Below, one piece after another: positions 8,176-14,795 of a stretch of 64,000 nt of DNA. The DNA is taken from contig JAEWVC010000091.1 of assembly GCA_023459275.1 (NCBI GenBank), positions 91,053-155,052 of the forward strand, given 5' to 3'. The stretch comes from Bacillota bacterium (GTDB taxonomy: Bacteria; Bacillota; Clostridia; Christensenellales; Aristaeellaceae). The notes under the pieces are model-generated. The model was not told the DNA's origin. It did not search any database and was given only the letters and a program-made list of their open reading frames with translations. The position numbers and the translations under genes are program-made. Each line of letters opens with the position of its first letter. Within the stretch, counting starts at the first letter, position 1.

Positions 8176-9265
8176 GCTCCTCCACCCTCAGCCTTTCCAT
8201 CAGCATGGTATAAAACCGCAGGTTGTGGATGGTGGCCAGCCGGTAGGCCAGGGTATCCCCCGTCTTGTACAAATGGCGCAGATAGGCCCTGGAATACCGC
8301 TTGCACAAAGGGCAGTCGCAAGCCTCCGAGATAGGCCGCATATCCTTTATGTATTTGTCATCCATGATGTAATGGTACTGGTAGAATCCCGGCGCGTGAA
8401 CGTCGATATCCTCCTGTTTGTCCGCCTTGAAGGTGTACAGCCGGTTGTGCCGCGCCTCCCGGGTGGGGATCACGCAGTCAAACAGGGTATACCCCATTTC
8501 CCGGCAGGCCACAATCCCCTCCGGCTTGCCCACCCCCATGGCGTACTTCACGGTATCGTCCGGCATCAGTTCCGCCGTGTAGCGCAGGATCTCCTCCGTC
8601 AGGCGGCCCTCCCGGTCAAGGGGCCAGCCTCCGTAGCCGTAGCCGTCAAACCCCATTTCCTTCAGGGCGTCCGCGCATTTTTTGCGAAGCTCCTTGTTGC
8701 CCCCGCCCTGGATGATGGCAAACAGGAGCGGCCTTTTCTCCCGGTCTAACCTGCGCGCTTTTAACTGCTTTTCATACTCCGCTTTGCACCTTGCCGCCCA
8801 GTCGATGGTGATATCCACCGCCAGCTCGTTCACCTCGTCCGTATCGTCGGGCCTGGTGCAGTAATCCAGGCACATCATCACGTCCGAACCGTAGACAAAC
8901 TGGGACTGGATGCACTTTTCCGGGGTCAGGATAACCTTTTTGTCCGAATTCTCCGGATAAAATACGATTTCATTCTTGCGGATCACACCGTATTTCGGGT
9001 TCTCCTGAATCAGGGAAAACACCTGGAATCCGCCGGAATCGGTAAGGATCGGCCCCTTCCAGCCTGTAAAGCCATGCAGGCCTCCGGCAACCCGCAGCAC
9101 GGACACGCCAGGCGCGGAAAGCAGGTGGTAGGTGTTCATCACCACCCCCGGCACACCGCATGCCGCAAGGTCCTCGCTGTCCACGCAGCGCACCACGCCC
9201 TGGGTGCCATCCGGAAAAAAAGTGGGCAGCGCTACATCACCGTGGGGCAGCACCAATCGCGTCAT
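8165..9265 (-). CDS. tgt: tRNA-guanine transglycosylase family protein, divergent paralogue
   Basis: A 366-residue TGT-fold protein. Canonical parts are NTYHL, the base-pocket DSGGFQVFSL, the nucleophile loop FDCVIPTR, MGVGKP, and a zinc site CDCPLCK with a His about 25 residues later. It differs from standard bacterial enzymes in two specificity regions: the usual GGLAVGE loop reads GGWPLDREG, and the DEC-type loop reads MCLDYCTRPDD. The N-terminus is also short. It may therefore insert a different base or act on a different RNA. It lies 1 bp after the nucleotidyltransferase and overlaps the rRNA methyltransferase by 11 bp. It could still be the organism's only Tgt. Confidence 0.85.
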   Translation of the reverse strand: MTRLVLPHGDVALPTFFPDGTQGVVRCVDSEDLAACGVPGVVMNTYHLLSAPGVSVLRVAGGLHGFTGWKGPILTDSGGFQVFSLIQENPKYGVIRKNEIVFYPENSDKKVILTPEKCIQSQFVYGSDVMMCLDYCTRPDDTDEVNELAVDITIDWAARCKAEYEKQLKARRLDREKRPLLFAIIQGGGNKELRKKCADALKEMGFDGYGYGGWPLDREGRLTEEILRYTAELMPDDTVKYAMGVGKPEGIVACREMGYTLFDCVIPTREARHNRLYTFKADKQEDIDVHAPGFYQYHYIMDDKYIKDMRPISEACDCPLCKRYSRAYLRHLYKTGDTLAYRLATIHNLRFYTMLMERLRVEEHGA

Positions 9266-9266
9266 C

Positions 9267-10100
9267 TCACGCCTCCAATAATTTGCTCACCAGGCGGGCC
9301 GCCTGCGCGTGAAGGTCAGAAAGCCTGTCAAACCCCAAAGTCAAATTTTCCTTGTCAAGCCCCTGAAGCGCGCTTTCGAGGCCCTCCGCAAAGCCCGGCG
9401 GACAGAAGGGCGCCTGCGCAAGGCGGCGCATGGCGCCCTTTTCGTTGAGCAAAACTTCTCCGTTTGCGAAAAACAGGGCCTGGGCAAGGCACAAAGCGGT
9501 CCTGAACATGCTGCCCGCGGCATAGACGATATCCCGCTTGGCCGCGGCGGAGCGCCCTGTGCTATTGGAAAAATCCGCTTCCCATAAAAATTTGGCGGAG
9601 GCCGCCCGCCTGCAACCCCCGGACACGGGGTCCGCCAGGCGCTTCAGTTCCTGAAGCGCGTTTTTCGGATCGCGAAGCGGCAGGCAATACTTTACTTCCC
9701 CCAGATAGATGGCGTTCACAAAGCCGAAGGGATGCCCCGCCTGAAAGTCCACCGTGACCTTCCCCATCTGGCAATCGCCGATGACCTCCCGGACGCGGTC
9801 CAGGTCCCGAAGCAGGATGTCCGTTTTCCATCCGTCCAACGTCATCCAAGCACCGCCGTTGATCCACTTTCCCCATTCCCCGGGCTTGTTCAATAGCCCC
9901 TGGCGCCCGCCGTCATCCAGCGCGGCCAACACATCATCCATCCGCTTGGTATCCAAGCTTCCCCGGTAATAGACCCCGATGTCGATGTCGGAATGGTCCG
10001 TGGCCGTGCCCGTGCAATGGGAGCCCCCCAGCGCCACCGCCTGGACACCCGGTACCTTTTCAAGCGCCTGCGCCGCGCGTTCCGCTGTTTCCCGCCACAT
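9267..10100 (-). CDS. Nucleotidyltransferase-domain protein
   Basis: A 277-residue protein with a polymerase-beta-type nucleotidyltransferase core: GGSHCTG, then SDIDIGVYY, with a third acidic residue in WKTDILLRD. The C-terminal half (about residues 150-277) is helical. I chose the ATG at 10100 because AAGGAGGGACC precedes it by 3 bases. Family members include aminoglycoside nucleotidyltransferases and other minor nucleotidyltransferases; the sequence alone does not tell which. It follows aroF by 28 bp and precedes the TGT-like gene by 1 bp. A drug-modifying role would fit the resistance-type methyltransferase two genes on, but that is inference. Confidence 0.8.
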   Translation of the reverse strand: MWRETAERAAQALEKVPGVQAVALGGSHCTGTATDHSDIDIGVYYRGSLDTKRMDDVLAALDDGGRQGLLNKPGEWGKWINGGAWMTLDGWKTDILLRDLDRVREVIGDCQMGKVTVDFQAGHPFGFVNAIYLGEVKYCLPLRDPKNALQELKRLADPVSGGCRRAASAKFLWEADFSNSTGRSAAAKRDIVYAAGSMFRTALCLAQALFFANGEVLLNEKGAMRRLAQAPFCPPGFAEGLESALQGLDKENLTLGFDRLSDLHAQAARLVSKLLEA

Positions 10101-10128
10101 ACTGGTCCCTCCTTGGAAGCATACCCTG

Positions 10129-11142
10129 TCAGTCCATCCGCTTTCCCTCAAAGGCCGCCCGCCGCTGTACCTGCTCCATCACGGCCCGGAAGGTGTCGCA
10201 GTCCAGGGATTGGGCGCCGTCCGACAGCGCGGCCTTGGGGTCGGGGTGCACCTCGATCATCAGCCCGTCCGCCCCCGCGGCGATGGCCGCTTTGGCCAGC
10301 GGCTCCACCATCCAGGCGATCCCCGCGGCATGGCTGGGATCGATGATCACCGGCAGGTGGCTGTACCGCTTCAAGACAGGCACGGCCGATATATCCAGAT
10401 TGTTGCGCAGCATCGTCTCAAAGGTGCGTATGCCCCGCTCGCACAGGATCACATTGGGGTTGCCGCCGGAGAGGATATACTCCGCGCTCATCAGGAATTC
10501 CTCAATGGTGGCCGACAGCCCGCGCTTTAAAAGCACCGGCTTTTTTGTGCGCCCCAGGGCCTTTAGCAGCTTAAAGTTCTGCATGTTCCTGGCTCCCACC
10601 TGCAGGATGTCCACGTCTGCATAATCCTGCAGCTGGTCCTCTCCCATGATCTCTGTCACAATAGGCAGACCGGTGCGCTTTTTGGCCTCCAAAAGCAGCC
10701 GCAGCCCCTCGTTCTCCAGTCCCTGGAAGGAATAGGGCGAGGTACGGGGCTTGAAAGCGCCACCCCGCAAAAAGGCCGCGCCGCTTTTCCGTACGGAATC
10801 CGCCACTTTATCCAACTGCTCCGCGCTCTCCACGGAGCATGGCCCGGCAATCACGGTGAAGTACCCTTCCCCGATGGTCCTGTCCCCCACCTTCACCAGC
10901 GTATCCAAGGGGTGGAACCTGCGGTTCGCGGCCTTGTAGGGCTCGGTGACGCGGCGGACGTCTTCCACCACGTCATTGGCCTTGAGATGGCTCACGTCCA
11001 CCCTGGACACATCGCCGATGAGCCCCAGGATGGTGGCCTGGGTGCCCGCGCTGTAGTGGATCTGGATGCCCAGGCTTTCGATGTCCTTGATGAGGCTTTG
11101 TACCTTTTCCTGCTGTGCTTCCCGCTTAAGAATAATGATCAT
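10129..11142 (-). CDS. aroF: 3-deoxy-7-phosphoheptulonate (DAHP) synthase
   Basis: A 337-residue enzyme condensing phosphoenolpyruvate and erythrose 4-phosphate, the first step of the shikimate pathway. The N-terminal 70 residues form the ferredoxin-like regulatory domain of the Thermotoga-type enzymes, which gives feedback inhibition by aromatic amino acids in relatives. The barrel has AGPCSVES, GGAFKPRTSPYSFQG, GARNMQN and IIDPSHAAG. I start at the ATG at 11142 after GAAGGAGGAAACGG; the longer open frame runs through the leader. The leader peptide and terminator upstream suggest tyrosine-sensitive attenuation. It heads the operon containing the nucleotidyltransferase, TGT-like and rRNA methyltransferase genes. 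Confidence 0.97.
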   Translation of the reverse strand: MIIILKREAQQEKVQSLIKDIESLGIQIHYSAGTQATILGLIGDVSRVDVSHLKANDVVEDVRRVTEPYKAANRRFHPLDTLVKVGDRTIGEGYFTVIAGPCSVESAEQLDKVADSVRKSGAAFLRGGAFKPRTSPYSFQGLENEGLRLLLEAKKRTGLPIVTEIMGEDQLQDYADVDILQVGARNMQNFKLLKALGRTKKPVLLKRGLSATIEEFLMSAEYILSGGNPNVILCERGIRTFETMLRNNLDISAVPVLKRYSHLPVIIDPSHAAGIAWMVEPLAKAAIAAGADGLMIEVHPDPKAALSDGAQSLDCDTFRAVMEQVQRRAAFEGKRMD

Positions 11143-11188
11143 TTCCCGTTTCCTCCTTCTGTTTCCTGCCGTGCTACAATACGCTGCC

Positions 11189-11224
11189 AAATAAAAAGCG
11201 GCCTGGAAGCTTGTTCCGGGCCGC
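11189..11224 (-). terminator. Attenuator terminator between leader peptide and aroF
   Basis: On the minus strand an 11-nt stem with one mismatch (GCGGCCCGGAA with TTCCAGGCCGC, loop of 5) is followed by TTTTTATTT. It sits 15 bp after the leader-peptide stop and 47 bp before the aroF ATG, the expected place for a transcription attenuator. Confidence 0.85.
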
Positions 11225-11239
11225 CTGGTCCCTTTTCCT

Positions 11240-11323
11240 TTAGGAAAGAAGAACGTAGGGGAAACAGCCCGTACCGCCGCCCGCGTACAGGGAATAACGG
11301 TAATACGAACGCCGTCCCGCCAT
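11240..11323 (-). CDS. Tyrosine-rich leader peptide of aroF
   Basis: A 27-residue open frame: ATG at 11323, TAA at 11240-11242, with AAGGAGGAAGGCAGT immediately before it. Tyrosines occur at residues 7, 8, 10, 13 and 23 and phenylalanine at 21, so the stretch SYYRYSLY is unusually tyrosine-dense. It follows a consensus promoter by about 15 nt and precedes a terminator and the DAHP synthase gene. This is the classic layout of ribosome-mediated attenuation: when charged tRNA-Tyr is scarce the ribosome stalls and the terminator should not form. A short hairpin (CCCTGTAC with GTACGGG) overlaps codons 11-19; the competing antiterminator was not obvious by eye. Confidence 0.8.
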   Translation of the reverse strand: MAGRRSYYRYSLYAGGGTGCFPYVLLS

Positions 11324-11346
11324 ACTGCCTTCCTCCTTGTCCAAGG

Positions 11347-11375
11347 AGTATACCAAGACGCCGCGGCTTTGTCAA
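11347..11375 (-). promoter_or_regulatory. Consensus sigma-A promoter of aroF operon
   Basis: On the minus strand, -35 TTGACA (11370-11375), 17 bp spacer, -10 TATACT (11347-11352). Both hexamers are essentially consensus. Confidence 0.9.
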
Positions 11376-11418
11376 TCCGTTTCTTCCGCCGCTCCGTCTT
11401 TCCTATTTTATAGCTTCC

Positions 11419-11482
11419 CCCTATGAAGTTTTGAAGGGTGGGGCGCGGGGAGGGAAAACTTTTCAAAATTTCCCCTCCCCGC
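11419..11482 (+). repeat. Repeat family C, copy 1
   Basis: A conserved lead-in CTATGAAGTTTTGAAGGGTG is followed by a long hairpin whose arms are GCGGGGAGGG and CCCCTCCCCGC, with an A/T-rich loop. Related copies lie at 24016, 36777, 40985 and, without the lead-in, 16116. It lies just beyond the stop of the ABC ATPase gene. Confidence 0.7.
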
Positions 11483-11514
11483 CATTCCCCTGTCCTCTTC
11501 GTCCCTTCCGTCCG

Positions 11515-12522
11515 CTACGCGCTCTCCTTCCACGCCAGATACAGGGCGGCCACCACTTCCTCAATGGGGGCTTTGCGCATCTCCAAATCGGTAATACCCT
11601 CCATCTCCGCCAGGGTGCGAAGCACCTGCGAAAAATCCGCGTCCTCCTGTCGGAAAGCGTATTCGTGAGCGCCGTCCTGGGTGGCCACCCATTCCATGCC
11701 GGCAAGTTCCGGTGGCTGTGCGGGACCGGAAACCCGCAGCCGCGTAAAGCCGCCCTGGGCCTTGCGAAGCGCCTGAAAATCCCCATCAAAGGCGATCTTT
11801 CCGTTGGAGAGCAGCACAATCCGCTGGGCCATGGCTTCCAGGTCGTCCATATCATGGCTGGTAACGATCACCGTGGTTCCTTTTTCCCGGTTGATCTTTT
11901 TGAGAAACGCGATCATCTGCCGCTTGGCCAGCACGTCCAGGCCCAAGGTGGGCTCGTCCAGAAAGAGCACTTCCGGGCTGTGCAAAAGCAGCATGCCAAG
12001 GTCGGCCCGCATCCGCTGCCCCAGGCTTAATTCCCTAGCAAAGGTGTGCAGGATGTCCTTCAAGTCCAACAATTCCACAACCATCTCAAGATTTTCGCGG
12101 TAAACATCCTCCGGGATGTTCCACACGCTCTTTTTCCAGGCATAGCTTACGATCACCGGATGGTCCCACCACAACTCCGTGCGCTGCCCAAACAGCACAC
12201 CGATGCGCCGCATCAGCTCCACACGGTCTTTGCCGGGCCGCATGCCCAGCACCGAAACCGTACCGGAGGTGGGCTGCAGGATGCCCGAAAGAATCTTGAT
12301 GGTGGTGCTTTTCCCCGCGCCGTTGGCCCCGGCATAGGCCACAAACTCCCCCTGCTTTACCGCAAGGGACAGCCCATCAAGGGCGCGGACCTCCTTTTTG
12401 GCGGGGCGTAGCAGGTTTTTCAGCAAGTCTTTCCATTGGCCTGAGCGCTGCCACTGGGTGTATATTTTGCTGACGTCAGCGATGTCCAAAGCCGGAATAT
12501 CTTGGCGAACCGCCTGTTGCAT
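11515..12522 (-). CDS. ABC-2 exporter ATP-binding protein (COG4586-like)
   Basis: A 335-residue ATPase. An N-terminal extension (about 45 residues with KIYTQWQRSGQWKD) precedes the core, as in COG4586 proteins, which pair with two distinct permeases (COG4587 and COG3694). Walker A is GANGAGKST, the signature LSLGQRMRADLG and Walker B VLFLDEPTLGLD. The C-terminal 80 residues are the family extension. It is the third gene of a three-gene exporter operon; its start lies 47 bp inside the end of the preceding permease gene. Some relatives are called viologen exporters; the substrate here is unknown. Confidence 0.92.
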   Translation of the reverse strand: MQQAVRQDIPALDIADVSKIYTQWQRSGQWKDLLKNLLRPAKKEVRALDGLSLAVKQGEFVAYAGANGAGKSTTIKILSGILQPTSGTVSVLGMRPGKDRVELMRRIGVLFGQRTELWWDHPVIVSYAWKKSVWNIPEDVYRENLEMVVELLDLKDILHTFARELSLGQRMRADLGMLLLHSPEVLFLDEPTLGLDVLAKRQMIAFLKKINREKGTTVIVTSHDMDDLEAMAQRIVLLSNGKIAFDGDFQALRKAQGGFTRLRVSGPAQPPELAGMEWVATQDGAHEYAFRQEDADFSQVLRTLAEMEGITDLEMRKAPIEEVVAALYLAWKESA

Positions 12523-13330
12523 AATGCTTCATTCCTTTCCTGAATAGGGTGACGGCCATCAGCCCGAAGACGGCCGCCGCGGCAAACAGCAAAACTGGGG
12601 AAAAGGGTGATTGCGGGGCATTTTCAAGACCGCCCATCAGCGCAAGGCTGGGGAACCAGCCCGTCAGCCCCACGGGGACTCCCGCGCAGAAGACCGTCTG
12701 CCACGCGGCCGCCATCCCTCCCAGGGGATAGCGCTTGAGCGTACCGAACATCTCGTGCACCAGCGAGGCGGATTCCTCCGCCGCAACCGGCGCCCAGAAG
12801 GCGATGCAGGAAACCAGGTACATGCACGCCAGAAACAGGATCACGGAGGCGATGAGGCTGGCCATAAGAAGCGCCAGCCAGCCCGGCGTAACAAGGATCT
12901 TCAGCTGCGCGGCGGCATAGGTGGTAAGCCCGATCCCGCAAAGCAGCACGCCGGAGCCGGACACCGGCGAAAACCCGCCGGCCACAAGCTGCATCCACAG
13001 CGGCACGGGCTGGATCATGGCGTGGTCCAATTGTCCCCGTCCGATGGTCCTGCTGATCTGCCCAAAGTTGTACCCCACAAAAAACAGCATAAACAGCCCG
13101 TCATTAAGGACGGCATAGCCCAGCATGAACAATAGCTGGTCCCGGGTCAGCCCGCCGATACCGCCGAACCTTTGCGCCAGCACAAACACGCCGGCCATGG
13201 CCGCTCCGGTGGCCACAAGATCGGTCACCACCTGCAAAAGGCAGTATTTTGTATCCCGTAAAAACCACATCAGGTCCATTGTGCCATAGGTTTTGTACAG
13301 GCGAAGCAGCGTTTTGAGCTTATCCGCCAT
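12476..13330 (-). CDS. ABC-2 permease (COG4587-like)
   Basis: A 284-residue integral membrane protein with about six hydrophobic segments, starting with a short cytoplasmic tail and FLRDTKYCLLQVVTDLVATG. The segment SRTIGRGQLDHAMIQPVP is typical of this permease type. It overlaps the first permease by 11 bp and the ATPase by 47 bp, so the three subunits are translated from one message in fixed order. The long overlap with the ATPase is unusual; the last ten or so residues may be poorly conserved. Confidence 0.9.
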   Translation of the reverse strand: MADKLKTLLRLYKTYGTMDLMWFLRDTKYCLLQVVTDLVATGAAMAGVFVLAQRFGGIGGLTRDQLLFMLGYAVLNDGLFMLFFVGYNFGQISRTIGRGQLDHAMIQPVPLWMQLVAGGFSPVSGSGVLLCGIGLTTYAAAQLKILVTPGWLALLMASLIASVILFLACMYLVSCIAFWAPVAAEESASLVHEMFGTLKRYPLGGMAAAWQTVFCAGVPVGLTGWFPSLALMGGLENAPQSPFSPVLLFAAAAVFGLMAVTLFRKGMKHYATGGSPRYSGFGHR

Positions 13331-14132
13331 AGGAGATCATCCTTTCCTCGCTTTTTTTGAACACGGCCCTGGCCAAGGGCCACAAAAGCATGTTCCAGAA
13401 TACCTGGATCAAAAGCAGCGTCCGAGGGTCGCCCTGCCCCACATACAGGCTGAGGGGCGCATGGGCGATGGAGCCCATGGGCAAAAGTGCCAGCACTTTC
13501 GCGATGGGCCCGGGCATCAGCGCAAAGGGGATCAGCGCACCAGACAAGAGGGAAAAAAGCGCCTCCCGCACGCGGGTCACCGCCCAACAGCCGTTTTTCA
13601 TGCGCATGGCCAGGGAGGCAAACAGGAAATCCAGCGCGAACCCCAGCGACGCGCTCAGCGCAAGGCTGCATAGCGCCAGCGCCCCGGAAACCACGCTCAC
13701 AGGCAGCGGCCGGATGCCCAAAAGGGGCGACAACAGCCACAGGGGGAGCCCGTAGAGCATAAAAACCGGCAGCCACCAGCGGCCGATGGTTTCCGCCGTG
13801 AGGCTCAGAAAAACAGGCATGGGCCGCGTATACCTGCCTATGATGGACCCCTCCCACAGCGCGGAGGTGGCGGGGGTGAGGATCTCCAATTGCTGGCGCC
13901 ATACGGAGGCCATCAGCGTATAGGTAAGCAATTGTGGCAAGCCCATGCCGCCAAGATCCGCACCCCCCGCGGCCAGGGAGCGCCAGACCAGGGTTAGCAT
14001 CAAAAACTGCATAAAGCGGAGGATGTATTCCCCCAGCACCTGAAAGATGTTCCCGTCGAACACCTGCTTTGCAGAAAGCCCCATCACCGCCCGGAATCCC
14101 TTCAAGCGGGAAAGCCTGCCGGTTGGCTGCAT
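13320..14132 (-). CDS. ABC-2 permease (COG3694-like)
   Basis: A 270-residue permease and first subunit of the exporter operon, with about six hydrophobic segments including LGEYILRFMQFLMLTLVW. The ATG at 14132 is chosen because AAAAGGAGTGG precedes it. An in-frame ATG at 14159 has no ribosome-binding site and lies directly on the terminator's T run. Transcription must pass that terminator (14160-14193) to reach this gene. It would form the membrane pore with the second permease. Confidence 0.9.
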   Translation of the reverse strand: MQPTGRLSRLKGFRAVMGLSAKQVFDGNIFQVLGEYILRFMQFLMLTLVWRSLAAGGADLGGMGLPQLLTYTLMASVWRQQLEILTPATSALWEGSIIGRYTRPMPVFLSLTAETIGRWWLPVFMLYGLPLWLLSPLLGIRPLPVSVVSGALALCSLALSASLGFALDFLFASLAMRMKNGCWAVTRVREALFSLLSGALIPFALMPGPIAKVLALLPMGSIAHAPLSLYVGQGDPRTLLLIQVFWNMLLWPLARAVFKKSEERMISYGG

Positions 14133-14159
14133 AAAACCACTCCTTTTCTCCATGGGCAT

Positions 14160-14193
14160 AAAAAACCGGGGGCGGCATGTGCCGTCCCCGGTT
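14160..14193 (-). terminator. Terminator between small ORF and exporter operon
   Basis: On the minus strand a 13-nt stem with one mismatch (AACCGGGGACGGC with GCCGCCCCCGGTT, loop of 4) is followed by six T. It separates the 52-residue ORF from the exporter genes, so it either ends a monocistronic message or acts as an attenuator. Confidence 0.85.
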
Positions 14194-14216
14194 GCTTGCG
14201 AATGTTCTCCCCTTTC

Positions 14217-14375
14217 CTATGCGGAAAGGGCAGACAAAACACCGGCGGGGAAGCGCATGTCAAGCCGCGAATAGGCATACGAATGCACGGACAGGGCCAT
14301 ATTACTGGTCTGCACCGCCACTTCCCCGATATTGCGCCAGATGTTGGAATCCCTCATAGCCTCGCTGCGGAACAT
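14217..14375 (-). CDS. 52-residue small ORF upstream of ABC exporter
   Basis: The ATG at 14375 has a strong AAGGAGGTGA five bases upstream, and the frame closes with TAG after 52 codons. The protein is polar at the N-terminus (FRSEAMRDSNIWRNIGE) and has no clear signal peptide or membrane helix. I do not recognise a family. It has its own consensus promoter (14408-14436) and is followed 23 bp later by an intrinsic terminator, then the exporter operon. It is either a regulatory leader peptide for the exporter or an independent small protein. Confidence 0.7.
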   Translation of the reverse strand: MFRSEAMRDSNIWRNIGEVAVQTSNMALSVHSYAYSRLDMRFPAGVLSALSA

Positions 14376-14407
14376 GTGCTTCACCTCCTTGCCTGTTGCC
14401 GAAAAGT

Positions 14408-14436
14408 ATTCTATCATCCAGTCCAATCTATGTCAA
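14408..14436 (-). promoter_or_regulatory. Promoter for small ORF and ABC exporter
   Basis: On the minus strand, -35 TTGACA (14431-14436), 17 bp spacer, -10 TAGAAT (14408-14413). It overlaps the last codon of rsfS. Confidence 0.88.
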
Positions 14437-14795
14437 GCTTCTTCCTGTTTAAAGGGCAAAATCTCGCGGTTTCCGCCGTCGTCCCACAGCCGTTCCAGGT
14501 TGTAGAAAGCCCTCTCCTCCTGGTGGAACAGGTGGACCATCACCGTGCCGTAATCCATTACGATCCAGCGGCCCTCGTCCCGGCCTTCCTGCCGGCGCAT
14601 GTTCACGCCCTCCCCGGCAAGCCGGTCGTCCACCTCCTCCGCCAGCGCCTTCACCTGGATGGCGGTGCGTCCCGTGGCGATCACCATGTAATCGGTGAGG
14701 ATCGTCAGGTGCGAAACCTTCAAAACTACAATATCCTGCGCCTTCTTGCCGTACAGGATGTCCGCGGCCTTCAAAGCCAGTGCCTTTTCCGTCAT
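14433..14795 (-). CDS. rsfS: Ribosomal silencing factor RsfS
   Basis: A 120-residue protein of the RsfS/Iojap family, which binds uL14 on the 50S subunit and blocks subunit joining under starvation. Typical blocks are ILYGKKAQDIVVLKVS, TDYMVIATGRTAIQVKALA and the C-terminal WIVMDYGTVMVHLFHQEERAFYNLE. It follows the nadD-HD fusion with a 4-bp overlap, the usual nadD-yqeK-rsfS neighbourhood. Confidence 0.97.
   Translation of the reverse strand: MTEKALALKAADILYGKKAQDIVVLKVSHLTILTDYMVIATGRTAIQVKALAEEVDDRLAGEGVNMRRQEGRDEGRWIVMDYGTVMVHLFHQEERAFYNLERLWDDGGNREILPFKQEEA

Noticed and set aside
10129..11466. A 445-residue version of AroF starting upstream of the leader
   Set aside because: The extra N-terminus would be translated through the promoter, leader peptide and terminator. 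The ATG at 11142 has a strong ribosome site and matches the family start.
13270..14178. A 302-residue minus-strand frame overlapping the COG3694-like permease
   Set aside because: It is the shifted frame of the real permease, with no membrane pattern, and starts at the terminator.
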